Shown: positions 1 through 7,255 of the stretch, in pieces
Numbering within the stretch: the stretch's first letter is position 1
Layout: every line of letters begins with the position of its first letter
Assembly (NCBI GenBank): GCA_900757255.1
Contig: CAAENE010000331.1
Span: 1 to 19,940 of the forward strand
Source: Clostridia bacterium
GTDB lineage: Bacteria; Bacillota; Clostridia; HGM11514
Reading direction: 5' to 3'
DNA length: 19,940 nucleotides
The notes under the pieces: generated by a model
Told to the model about the DNA's origin: nothing
What the model saw: only the letters and a program-made list of their open reading frames with translations
Database searches by the model: none
Made by a program: the position numbers and the translations under genes

Positions 1-24
1 CCTTCCGGCGGGTATCATTTTCTG

Positions 25-85
25 GACCGGCCTATCACATTTTTTAATAATTTCAAATCCTTATAGGTAGCTTTGGGGGCCGGTC
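25..85. repeat. Inverted repeat bracketing a CRISPR-repeat relic
   Basis: GACCGGCC at 25-32 is the exact reverse complement of GGCCGGTC at 78-85, leaving a 45-nt loop that contains the CRISPR-like repeat core. The 10-mer at 77-86 (GGGCCGGTCA) recurs at 9487-9496, just downstream of CRISPR array A. The pair could be a stem, the ends of a small element, or chance between GC-rich words in an AT-rich region. No function is assigned. Confidence 0.3.
50..70 (-). repeat. Solitary CRISPR-repeat relic (21-nt core)
   Basis: Read on the minus strand this stretch contains CTACCTATAAGGA followed by TTTGAAAT. It matches 19 of 20 bases of the 3' part of the array A repeat consensus (9376-9470). Its last 11 bases also match the array B repeat at 10 of 11 positions, so it is intermediate between the two types. 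The first nine bases of a full 30-nt repeat are not recognisable. No partner repeat is visible at the expected distance on either side, although the left side is limited by the window edge. It is probably the remnant of a lost array. Confidence 0.6.
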
Positions 86-521
86 AATAAACAATTTTTA
101 TTTTATATAAATTTTTATATAGGATATATAAAAATTTGCAATTATGTAATAATTTACAGTTTCTCTGTTATAATAGAGTACACTCCCATAATTAAAAAGT
201 CATTGCCAGCTTCCTTCTTTAGCATAACTCGGGATAGGAAAAATGATGCCTGCCATGCGGCTGCTGGTATTTTTATGAAAATCTGTGATCTGTTCGTGCC
301 ATACAGGACTATCTATGGGATTTTACCAATAATAAAGTCTCTTTCGTCAATATAATTTCACATCAAATGCCTGTTAACTGCAGAATCCTCTCGTTTGGTT
401 CCAGTATCCTTTATGCTTATTTAACCATTTTTAAATGTCTTTAAATTAATAATAGTAGTTATACACCTAAATGTCAATAGAGGATATACCGCTAAACTAT
501 AATTTTTTGTGAGGTGGTACT
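86..521. other. AT-rich intergenic stretch
   Basis: No convincing gene is seen here. An extended -10 element (TG-T-TATAAT) lies at 166-174 on the + strand without a good -35 box. A TATAAT at 498-503 precedes the XRE gene but has no well-spaced -35 hexamer. Transcription from it would start almost at the ribosome binding site. No riboswitch or tRNA was recognised. Confidence 0.4.
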
Positions 522-767
522 ATGCAGATAGGAAGATTAAGGGATATCAGAGAAGACCGTGATTTGAATCAAACGGAAGTTGCACGCGAACTTCACGTTT
601 GTCAAAAGACGTATTCTGATTATGAGCGCGGCATTGTGCGAATATCAGGTGAGTCTCTGGTTATGCTCGCAAAATTTTATGATACCAGCATTGATTACCT
701 GATGGACTTGACCGATGAGCCGAAGCCTTATTCGCGCAGTAAAAATGAACCGAGCAGGACGCTTTAA
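522..767 (+). CDS. Small XRE-family helix-turn-helix regulator
   Basis: This 81-residue protein is essentially a single HTH_3/Cro-C1 DNA-binding domain, probably an intracellular transcription repressor whose targets are unknown. The helix-turn-helix spans roughly residues 15-37, with the typical pattern LNQTEVARELHV then a recognition helix ending YSDYERG. It continues with the usual last helices (SLVMLAKFYDTSIDYLMDLTD). There is no effector or dimerisation domain after it, and the last residues are polar. The ATG follows a GAGGTGG ribosome binding site at 511-517. The gene stands alone on the + strand, converges with the kdp operon and has its own terminator overlapping its stop codon. Proteins of this kind occur both as chromosomal orphans and on mobile elements. 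Nothing here decides which this is. Confidence 0.85.
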   Translation: MQIGRLRDIREDRDLNQTEVARELHVCQKTYSDYERGIVRISGESLVMLAKFYDTSIDYLMDLTDEPKPYSRSKNEPSRTL

Positions 768-789
768 TGTCCTGCTCATTTTTCTTTTT
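752..789 (+). terminator. Rho-independent terminator of the XRE gene
   Basis: A perfect 9-bp stem (GAGCAGGAC at 752-760, GTCCTGCTC at 769-777) has an 8-nt loop containing the stop codon TAA. It is followed by ATTTTTCTTTTT. An A-rich run upstream means weak termination from the other strand is also possible. Confidence 0.85.
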
Positions 790-818
790 CTATTTAAGAA
801 GTTAGGAGAATTTCATTT

Positions 819-854
819 AAAAAAACGGAGGAGCCTCTTTTAAAAAGGCTCCTC
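819..854 (-). terminator. Minus-strand terminator, probably of the kdp operon
   Basis: GAGGAGCCT at 828-836 pairs with AGGCTCCTC at 846-854. Read on the minus strand the hairpin is followed by CCG and seven T residues (825-819). It lies about 360 bases after the kdpE stop and is the first good terminator there, so it likely ends the kdp transcript. The + side lacks a T run. Confidence 0.75.
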
Positions 855-897
855 ATAAGGCGCTGCGTATTTTTTCATGACAGTAGGCGGCCGTAAA

Positions 898-1214
898 TGC
901 ACTTATGAACTGGAGAGGTGCGATGCACGCAGAAAGTCTTTTGACAAATTTTTTGAGAGAAAGCGGGCAGCAAATAGGCTTCTGTGTTTGCACTTATGAA
1001 CTGGAGAGGTGCGGCGCACGCAGAAAGTTCTTTGCCAAGCTTTCTTTCAAGAAAGCGGAGGTGCGGCGCACGCAGAAAGTTCTTTGCTCTGTATAACGAT
1101 CCCTCGCGTGCCCTGTGGGTAACCATTTGCCTGCACCCTGCGGGCTTGCCAAATGAAGGGCTCTGTTAATGCCAAGCTTTCTCGCGTGCCCTGTGGGGAT
1201 TCAAGAAAGCGGAG
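898..1214. repeat. Intergenic cluster of imperfect repeats
   Basis: This non-coding region after kdpE is built from repeated blocks. A block starting TGCACTTATGAACTGGAGAG occurs at 898 and 989, each time running into GCACGCAGAAAGT. The part GGTGCGGCGCACGCAGAAAG recurs a third time at 1060. A hairpin-like word GCCAAGCTTTCT...CAAGAAAGCGGAG occurs at 1034-1060 and again at 1170-1214. In the second copy it is interrupted by CGCGTGCCCTGTGGG, itself a repeat of 1104-1118. The short open frames across the region only reflect the repeats and have no ribosome binding sites or family resemblance. It could form several RNA hairpins at the 3' end of the kdp mRNA. It resembles dispersed intergenic repeats of clostridial genomes, which is an inference. 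Confidence 0.7.
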
Positions 1215-1910
1215 TTAAAGGCGGATCATGCGGTAGCCGACGCCGATATGCGTTTGAATATATTTATGCTCCGAAGAGTTCTTTTCGATTTTTTTACGGA
1301 GGGTGGCCATAAATACCCGGAGAGATTGAGTGTCAGATTCAAGTGCGTTGACCCAGACCTTATCCAGAATATAGTTGTGGGTGAGGACCTTGCCGACATT
1401 CTGGGCAAGCAGGCACAGAAGCTTATATTCAATCGGGGTGAGGTGTACCTCTTGGCCGTCGACATAGACAAGTCCGGCGCTGTAGTCGATTTTCAGGCCG
1501 CCGTTGACAAAAATCGCCTCATTTTTGTCCTCCCGCTTGTCATAGTTCATTTTGCGGATAGCAACGCGGATGCGCGCTAACAGCTCGTCGATGCTGAAGG
1601 GCTTGGTCAGGTAATCGTCTGCGCCGGCGTCCAGTGCTTCGATTTTTTCCTTGTCCTCGCTTCTGGCGCTGACCACAATAATCGGATTGTTGGACCAGGT
1701 GCGGTACTTTTTGATGATTTCGATTCCGTCCATGTCGGGCAGGCCGAGGTCGAGTATGATAATGTCCGGCTGGGTGGAAACCGCCTGCAAAATTGCCTGT
1801 TCGCCGTTTGCGGCAATATAATAGTGGTATTTTTGGGTTTCCAGGGTGGTGGTGATCAAATTGCGCACTGCCCGGTCGTCTTCTACGACTAATATTTTGA
1901 TTTCCTGCAT
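1215..1910 (-). CDS. kdpE: KdpE, response regulator for the Kdp K+ transport operon
   Basis: This 231-residue OmpR/PhoB-type response regulator is expected to be phosphorylated by KdpD and to activate the kdp promoter at low K+ or high osmolarity. The receiver domain (about 1-120) has the acidic pair D11/D12, the phospho-acceptor D54 in IIILDLGLPDMDG, S81 and K103 in the YLTKPF motif. A winged-helix DNA-binding domain follows (about 130-231), with LTPIEYKLLCLLA and the end THIGVGYRMIRL. Its ATG overlaps the kdpD stop codon by one base (TAATG). An AGGAGG site sits at the end of kdpD, so translation is probably coupled. It is the last gene of kdpFABCDE and is of normal length. A candidate binding site is described at 9159-9207. 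Confidence 0.95.
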   Translation of the reverse strand: MQEIKILVVEDDRAVRNLITTTLETQKYHYYIAANGEQAILQAVSTQPDIIILDLGLPDMDGIEIIKKYRTWSNNPIIVVSARSEDKEKIEALDAGADDYLTKPFSIDELLARIRVAIRKMNYDKREDKNEAIFVNGGLKIDYSAGLVYVDGQEVHLTPIEYKLLCLLAQNVGKVLTHNYILDKVWVNALESDTQSLRVFMATLRKKIEKNSSEHKYIQTHIGVGYRMIRL

Positions 1911-4570
1911 TATGATACCTCCTTGACGGCTTTTAGGGTGAACCCGAAAATAGTGCCGCGGGGTTGATTGTCTTTGACATAGATTTCTCCGCCGTGCGCT
2001 TCTACAATGGAACGGCAGAGGGATAATCCCAGGCCTAATCCGCGCCGGCTGTCGCCCTGGTTTTTGTCAACGGTAAAGAACATGTCAAACAGGTGTTCCT
2101 TGTTTTCCTCTGCAATTCCGTCGCCGTCGTCTGCAATTTCAATGACTGCTTTTCCCTCCCGCGCAAAGGATTTGATGGTGATGGCCGAACCGGAGGGGGT
2201 ATATTTGATGGCGTTGTCTACGATGTTAATGATAACCTGGATGATCAACTTGGAGTCCACCCGCGCCATCAGCAGTTCATCGTCAAATGCGGTTTTGATA
2301 TGATGTTCCGCTTTTTTGCGGCTGATGTGTGCAAGGGCTTCTTCGACAACCTCCGATATTAGCTCGGTTTGGAGGTTGAGATTCATGGTGCCGTTGTCGA
2401 TGCGTGTGACTGACAGAAGGTTTTCTACCAGGTTTATCAGCCAGAGGGCGTCTTCATAGATGTCTTCATAAATCTTGCGGCGGGTGGGCGCGTCTAACTC
2501 GTTGTCAAGCAGCATGTTGGCGTTGCCTGATATGGTGGTAAGAGGGGTACGCAGGTCATGCGAAATTGCGCGCAGCAGGTTGGAACGCAGCTTTTCCCGC
2601 TCGATTTGCAGATAGGCTTCCTTGCTTTCCTGGTCTAAACGGAATTTTTCCAGGGTGAGCGCGATTTCGTTGGTCATGGCAATCAGGATAGAGCGCTCGA
2701 ATGGTTCAATGGCGCCGGCGTCCTGCATGCCGACGGCAATAACCGCAAAGATGTCGCGCTGGTTCTGGACCGGAAGATAAAACGCTTTTGCTCCCGGCAG
2801 GGTGTCGGTACCGGCGCCCGCCGGCTTTTTGTTTTGATAGGACCATGCGGCAACCGCCTGCTCGTCCTCTGAAATGTAATTCACGTCCGCCCCTTCCCAC
2901 ACCTTTGGATAAAACAGGTCGGGGGGGAGGAGCTTTTTGTCTTTGGATAAATAAATGGCGACTGGTTTATCCAGCAGCTTCAGCAGCTGTTCCGAGGCCT
3001 CCTTGACGATATCCGGCAGCGTTTCGGCACGCTGCAGTTTTTTGCTGGTTTCCAGCAGTACCTCGGTGCGGTACGCTTTCATAGCTGACATCTTGGCCTC
3101 TTTTTTGACCCGTATGGTCAACGTGCTGGTTATCAGCGCTGACGCCAGCATTACAAGGAAGGTCAGGGGATATTCCGCGCCGTAGGCGTTTAAGGTAAAC
3201 CGGGGATGGGTGAATAGAAAGTTAAAGGCCAGTACGCCGACCACCGATGAGATGATCCCGTAAAAGCGGGAAGAGGTCTGGTTGGAAATCAGCAGTACGC
3301 CTAAAATATAAATGGTGATAATATTGGCTTCCGATATGCCCCAATGGTAAAACAGCAGTCCTGCCAGCGTACAGAGAATCAGGATTGCAGCCGTTTTTAG
3401 AATATCGGCTGCGTTGAGAAACCGGACCGGCGGCTGTATATGCCGTTTGGGACGGTATTTCGGGACGGAATCGGGGATGATGTGCACGTCCATATTGGGC
3501 GCCAGCTGGGTCAGCTGTTCCACAAATACCGGACGGCGGGTAAAAAACCTGCCGCGGGTATTGGAACGCCCGATGACGATTTTGGTGACGCCGCTTACCT
3601 TGGCGTATTCGGCTATCTGAAAGGGGATGTTTTCCCCGTAAACAGTTGCGATTTTTGCTCCCAGCGATTCGGCCAGCTTGAGGTTTTCGCGCAGCACTTT
3701 GCGGTTGGCGCCGTTTAGCTCCCGCGTGTGCGGCGTTTCCACAAAAAGCGCGGTAAACTGCGCGTGAAAGGCGCTTGCCATGCGCGCCGCTGTCCGAATG
3801 ACCTTGTTATTGGACGGCGAGCTGCTCAGGCAAATCAAAATATGTTCCCCGACATAGGAGTTTTCCCCGACATGCTTCACCACCCGGTCGGCTGTCCGCC
3901 GCAGGGCGATTTCCCGCAGAGCGATTAGGTTTTCCTTGGTGAAAAAGTTGCTGACAGCTGATTTGGCCTGGTCTGCCCGGTAGATTTTGCCCTGGTTCAG
4001 CCGCTCTATCAGGTCGTCCGGCTCGATATCCACCAGCTCTACCTGGTCCGCCCGGTCAAAAACACTGTCCGGTATCCGCTCCTGCACCACCACGCCGGTG
4101 ATGGAGGCGATGATATCGTTCAGGCTCTCAAGATGCTGGACATTGACGGTGGTATATACGTCAATGCCTGCTGAGAGCAGTTCCTCAATGTCATTATAGC
4201 GTTTTAAATGGCGGCAGCCCTGCGCGTTGGTATGCGCCAGCTCGTCTACGATAATGAGCTGCGGTTTGCGCTTGAGCGCCGCGTCCAAATCAAACTCCCG
4301 CAGGGTGATGCCCTTATATTCTACAAACAGAGGTTCTATGGCAGGCAGCCCGTCAAGCAGGGCGCTGGTCTCCGGCCGCTGGTGCGGTTCCACATATCCG
4401 ATGACTACGTCGACGCCGCTCTCCTTTGCCGCATGCGCGGCGTCCAGCATGGCGTAGGTCTTGCCTACGCCTGCCGCATACCCGAAAAAGATTTTCAGAC
4501 GCCCCCGGCTGTCGCTTTCCTGCCTGATTTTACGCAGGATATGGTCGGGGTTGGGCCTTACATCACTCAT
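1910..4570 (-). CDS. kdpD: KdpD, K+/turgor-responsive sensor histidine kinase
   Basis: This full-length 886-residue membrane histidine kinase controls kdp expression through KdpE. The N-terminal KdpD domain has a Walker A motif at residues 30-38 (GYAAGVGKT, K37) and a Walker B-like IIVDELAHTN near 105-114. A universal-stress-protein-like domain follows (about 245-370). Four membrane segments lie between about 392 and 485 and a GAF-like region between about 510 and 640. The HisKA domain carries H671 in AISHDLRTPL. The ATPase domain has the N box (NIVDNAIKYTP, about 783-793), the G1 box DDGDGIAEEN and the G2 box GLGLGLSLC. All key residues are present. The gene starts 9 bases after kdpC with an AAGGTG site and its stop overlaps the kdpE start. 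In this family the N-terminal domain responds to K+ and, in several Firmicutes, to c-di-AMP. Which signal acts here cannot be read from the sequence. Confidence 0.97.
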   Translation of the reverse strand: MSDVRPNPDHILRKIRQESDSRGRLKIFFGYAAGVGKTYAMLDAAHAAKESGVDVVIGYVEPHQRPETSALLDGLPAIEPLFVEYKGITLREFDLDAALKRKPQLIIVDELAHTNAQGCRHLKRYNDIEELLSAGIDVYTTVNVQHLESLNDIIASITGVVVQERIPDSVFDRADQVELVDIEPDDLIERLNQGKIYRADQAKSAVSNFFTKENLIALREIALRRTADRVVKHVGENSYVGEHILICLSSSPSNNKVIRTAARMASAFHAQFTALFVETPHTRELNGANRKVLRENLKLAESLGAKIATVYGENIPFQIAEYAKVSGVTKIVIGRSNTRGRFFTRRPVFVEQLTQLAPNMDVHIIPDSVPKYRPKRHIQPPVRFLNAADILKTAAILILCTLAGLLFYHWGISEANIITIYILGVLLISNQTSSRFYGIISSVVGVLAFNFLFTHPRFTLNAYGAEYPLTFLVMLASALITSTLTIRVKKEAKMSAMKAYRTEVLLETSKKLQRAETLPDIVKEASEQLLKLLDKPVAIYLSKDKKLLPPDLFYPKVWEGADVNYISEDEQAVAAWSYQNKKPAGAGTDTLPGAKAFYLPVQNQRDIFAVIAVGMQDAGAIEPFERSILIAMTNEIALTLEKFRLDQESKEAYLQIEREKLRSNLLRAISHDLRTPLTTISGNANMLLDNELDAPTRRKIYEDIYEDALWLINLVENLLSVTRIDNGTMNLNLQTELISEVVEEALAHISRKKAEHHIKTAFDDELLMARVDSKLIIQVIINIVDNAIKYTPSGSAITIKSFAREGKAVIEIADDGDGIAEENKEHLFDMFFTVDKNQGDSRRGLGLGLSLCRSIVEAHGGEIYVKDNQPRGTIFGFTLKAVKEVS

Positions 4571-4579
4571 ACGTTCACC

Positions 4580-5188
4580 TTATTCGTTCAGGATTCCGTC
4601 CAATGCTAAGTTCACCTTTAAAACATTGACAGTTGGTTCGCCGAATATTCCTAAAAACCGGCCTTTTGTATATTTTAACACAGTTTCACGCACTTGGGAA
4701 GGGTCGATATCCCGCGCTCTTGCGATCCGGTCGATCTGATATTCCGCTGCGGCCGGGGAAATATCCGGGTCCAGCCCGCTGCCCGAACAGGTCACAAGGT
4801 CTGCCGGGACAGGTTCTCCGGCTTTTTCCGGATGAGCCGCTTTGATTTTTTCGGTTCTTTCCGCCACCAGCTGCTGGAATTCCCCGCCGGCCGGGGACAG
4901 GTTGGACGGCGCCGAATACATCAGCGCTTTGCCGTTATCATCGACGTACGTTTCGGTGTCCACGTTCATGATACGCCCCCACAGGTACTCTTCTCCGGTA
5001 AACTCCTGTGCCAAAAGGGCGGAGCCGTATTTCTTGCCGTCTATCTCTATGATACTGCCGTTTGCCTTGTCATGAAAGCACAGCTGTGCTATCCCGGTGA
5101 TCACCAGCGGGAATACGATCCCGCAGATGATCATCAGGACCAGGAAAATCATGATGGAACGCGGCAAAAGTGCTTTTACATCTTTCAT
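4580..5188 (-). CDS. kdpC: KdpC, accessory subunit of the Kdp K+-transporting ATPase
   Basis: KdpC is the single-span membrane subunit that stabilises the KdpFABC complex and raises ATP affinity. The chosen ATG (MKDVKALLPRS) gives 202 residues and has AAGGAGG eight bases upstream. The open frame extends 16 codons further to 5236, but that part overlaps the end of kdpB and lacks a ribosome binding site. One N-terminal membrane segment (about 10-32) is followed by an extracellular domain. The family signature SGSGLDPDISPAAAEYQIDR lies at about 135-155 and the typical C-terminal FLGIFGEPTVNVLKVNLAL is present. It begins 13 bases after the kdpB stop and ends 9 bases before kdpD. Confidence 0.95.
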   Translation of the reverse strand: MKDVKALLPRSIMIFLVLMIICGIVFPLVITGIAQLCFHDKANGSIIEIDGKKYGSALLAQEFTGEEYLWGRIMNVDTETYVDDNGKALMYSAPSNLSPAGGEFQQLVAERTEKIKAAHPEKAGEPVPADLVTCSGSGLDPDISPAAAEYQIDRIARARDIDPSQVRETVLKYTKGRFLGIFGEPTVNVLKVNLALDGILNE

Positions 5189-5201
5189 TTTCTGTTCCTC
5201 C

Positions 5202-7253
5202 TTAGACCAGCCCGACTGCGACCAGTATGATATCAATCAGCTTGATTGCGATAAAGGGAAGGATGATACCGCCAACCCCGTAAATCAGCAGGTTGCGTTT
5301 TAGCAGGCTTCCCGCCGTTACCTCGCGGTATTTGACCCCTTTGAGCGCCAGCGGTATCAGGGCAATGATGATCAGCGCGTTATAGATGATGGCGGAAAAG
5401 ACCGCGCTCTGCGCCGAATGCAGCCCCATGATGTTCAGCGCTGCAAGACCAGGGTACAGGGACATGAACAGAGCCGGGATGATTGCAAAATATTTTGCAA
5501 CGTCATTTGCGATCGAGAAGGTAGTCAGAGACCCTCTTGTCATTAAAAGCTGTTTACCGATGCGGACGATATCGATCAGCTTGGTCGGCGACGAGTCTAA
5601 ATCTACCATGTTGCCCGCTTCCTTTGCTGCCTGGGTACCGGTATTCATGGCTACTGCTACGTCCGCCTGTGCCAGCGCCGGTGCGTCGTTGGTTCCATCA
5701 CCCGTCATGGCTACCAGGTGCCCCTTTGCCTGAAAGTCCCGTATCATCGTGAGCTTGCCCTCCGGCGTTGCCTCCGCCAGAAAGTCGTCCACTCCTGCCT
5801 CGGCTGCTATTGCCGCCGCTGTCAGCGGGTTGTCGCCGGTTATCATGATTGTCTTGATTCCCATTTTGCGCAGGTCGGCGAATTTTTCTTTGACCCCTTT
5901 TTTGATGATATCTTTTAAGTGTATCACGCCTAAAGCCTTGCCGTTCTTTGCTACTATCAGAGGGGTTCCGCCCTGCTTTGAGATATTTGTCACAATATCG
6001 TCCAGCTGTTTTGGAACTGTGCCGCCCTTTTCGGCGATGTACGCTTTCATGGCGTCGGCAGCCCCTTTGCGGATTTCGCTGCCTTCATAATTGACTCCGC
6101 TCATGCGGGTCTTTGCAGTAAAGGGGACGAATTCCATTTCGCTCACGTTCCGTCCGCGCAGGCCGAATTTGTCTTTTGCCAGCACCACGATGCTCCTGCC
6201 TTCCGGCGTTTCATCCGCGAGGGAGGAAAGCTGTGCAGCATCCGCCAATTCAGCCGGGTCAACCCCGTCCAGCGGTAAAAATGCGTCCGCCTGGCGGTTG
6301 CCTAAGGTGATGGTACCTGTTTTATCCAGCATCAGGATGTCTACGTCGCCCGCCGCTTCAATGGCACGTCCGCTCATAGCAAGCACGTTTGCCTGGTTCA
6401 GGCGGCTCATACCCGCAATCCCGATGGCTGATAACAGCGCGCCGATGGTAGTCGGCGCCAGGCATATCAGCAGTGCAACAAGCGCGGTTATCGACGTTGG
6501 GTTGGCGCTTCCCATCTGTTTTGCTGAAAAGTCAGAGTAGGGGTACAGCGCCATGGTTACTAATAAGAAGATGATGGTCAGTGCGACCAGCAATATCTGT
6601 AATGCTATTTCATTTGGGGTCTTTTTGCGCGAGGCCCCTTCTACCATGGCAATCATTTTGTCCATGAAGCTTTCGCCCGGTTCGCTGGTGACCTCCACCA
6701 CGATCTGGTCGGAGATGACCATGGTTCCGCCGGTTACCGCGCTGCGGTCGCCTCCGCTTTCGCGGATGACCGGTGCGGATTCGCCGGTAATGGCGCTTTC
6801 GTCCACCGAGGCCGCGCCGTCGATTACGTCGCCGTCCGCCGGTATCTGCTCGCCGGCCGATACCACCACGATATCTCCTTTGCGCAGGTCATAGGACGGT
6901 ACTTTTGTTACCGAACCTCTTTGCTCCAAAGAGGGTATCTTGTTTGCCATGACGTCACGCCGCGATGCGCGCAGGGCGTCTGCCTGCGCTTTTCCGCGCC
7001 CTTCGGCGATTGCTTCTGCGAAATTCGCAAACAGCACTGTGAACCACAGGGTTATCGTCACGCCCAGGATGAAGCCCGGGTCTGCGTCTCTGAGACCAAA
7101 CAGCGATATGATATATAATATGGTAGTCAGGATGGACGCGATATAAACGATAAACATGACAGGATTCTGTATCTGTGTTTTGGGGTTCAGCTTGATAAAC
7201 GCGTCCTTTATGGCGCGCGGAATTTTGACCCCGGTTTCTTTTTTCGCACTCAT
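5202..7253 (-). CDS. kdpB: KdpB, P-type ATPase subunit of the Kdp K+ pump
   Basis: This 683-residue protein is the catalytic subunit that hydrolyses ATP to drive K+ uptake through KdpA. The actuator-domain motif TGES lies near residues 155-159. The phosphorylation motif DKTGT has its aspartate at D310, close to D307 of E. coli KdpB. TGDN is near 473 and the hinge motif GDGTNDAPALA is near 519. Hydrophobic segments occur at both ends, as expected for the roughly seven-span topology. The ATG lies two bases after the kdpA stop and its GGAGG site is within the last kdpA codons, which suggests translational coupling. Length and motifs are intact. Confidence 0.97.
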   Translation of the reverse strand: MSAKKETGVKIPRAIKDAFIKLNPKTQIQNPVMFIVYIASILTTILYIISLFGLRDADPGFILGVTITLWFTVLFANFAEAIAEGRGKAQADALRASRRDVMANKIPSLEQRGSVTKVPSYDLRKGDIVVVSAGEQIPADGDVIDGAASVDESAITGESAPVIRESGGDRSAVTGGTMVISDQIVVEVTSEPGESFMDKMIAMVEGASRKKTPNEIALQILLVALTIIFLLVTMALYPYSDFSAKQMGSANPTSITALVALLICLAPTTIGALLSAIGIAGMSRLNQANVLAMSGRAIEAAGDVDILMLDKTGTITLGNRQADAFLPLDGVDPAELADAAQLSSLADETPEGRSIVVLAKDKFGLRGRNVSEMEFVPFTAKTRMSGVNYEGSEIRKGAADAMKAYIAEKGGTVPKQLDDIVTNISKQGGTPLIVAKNGKALGVIHLKDIIKKGVKEKFADLRKMGIKTIMITGDNPLTAAAIAAEAGVDDFLAEATPEGKLTMIRDFQAKGHLVAMTGDGTNDAPALAQADVAVAMNTGTQAAKEAGNMVDLDSSPTKLIDIVRIGKQLLMTRGSLTTFSIANDVAKYFAIIPALFMSLYPGLAALNIMGLHSAQSAVFSAIIYNALIIIALIPLALKGVKYREVTAGSLLKRNLLIYGVGGIILPFIAIKLIDIILVAVGLV

Positions 7254-7255
7254 TC

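Noticed and set aside
905..1169. Short open frames on both strands in the repeat region (905-1096 +, 984-1169 +, 875-1126 -)
   Set aside because: They repeat the same words because the DNA repeats, have no ribosome binding site and resemble no protein family.
4694..5230. 178-codon open frame on the + strand
   Set aside because: Antisense shadow of kdpC and the kdpB end. It has low-complexity Arg/Pro-rich composition.
5189..5236. Longer kdpC start at 5236
   Set aside because: It overlaps kdpB and lacks a ribosome binding site. The ATG at 5188 has AAGGAGG and gives a normal KdpC N-terminus.
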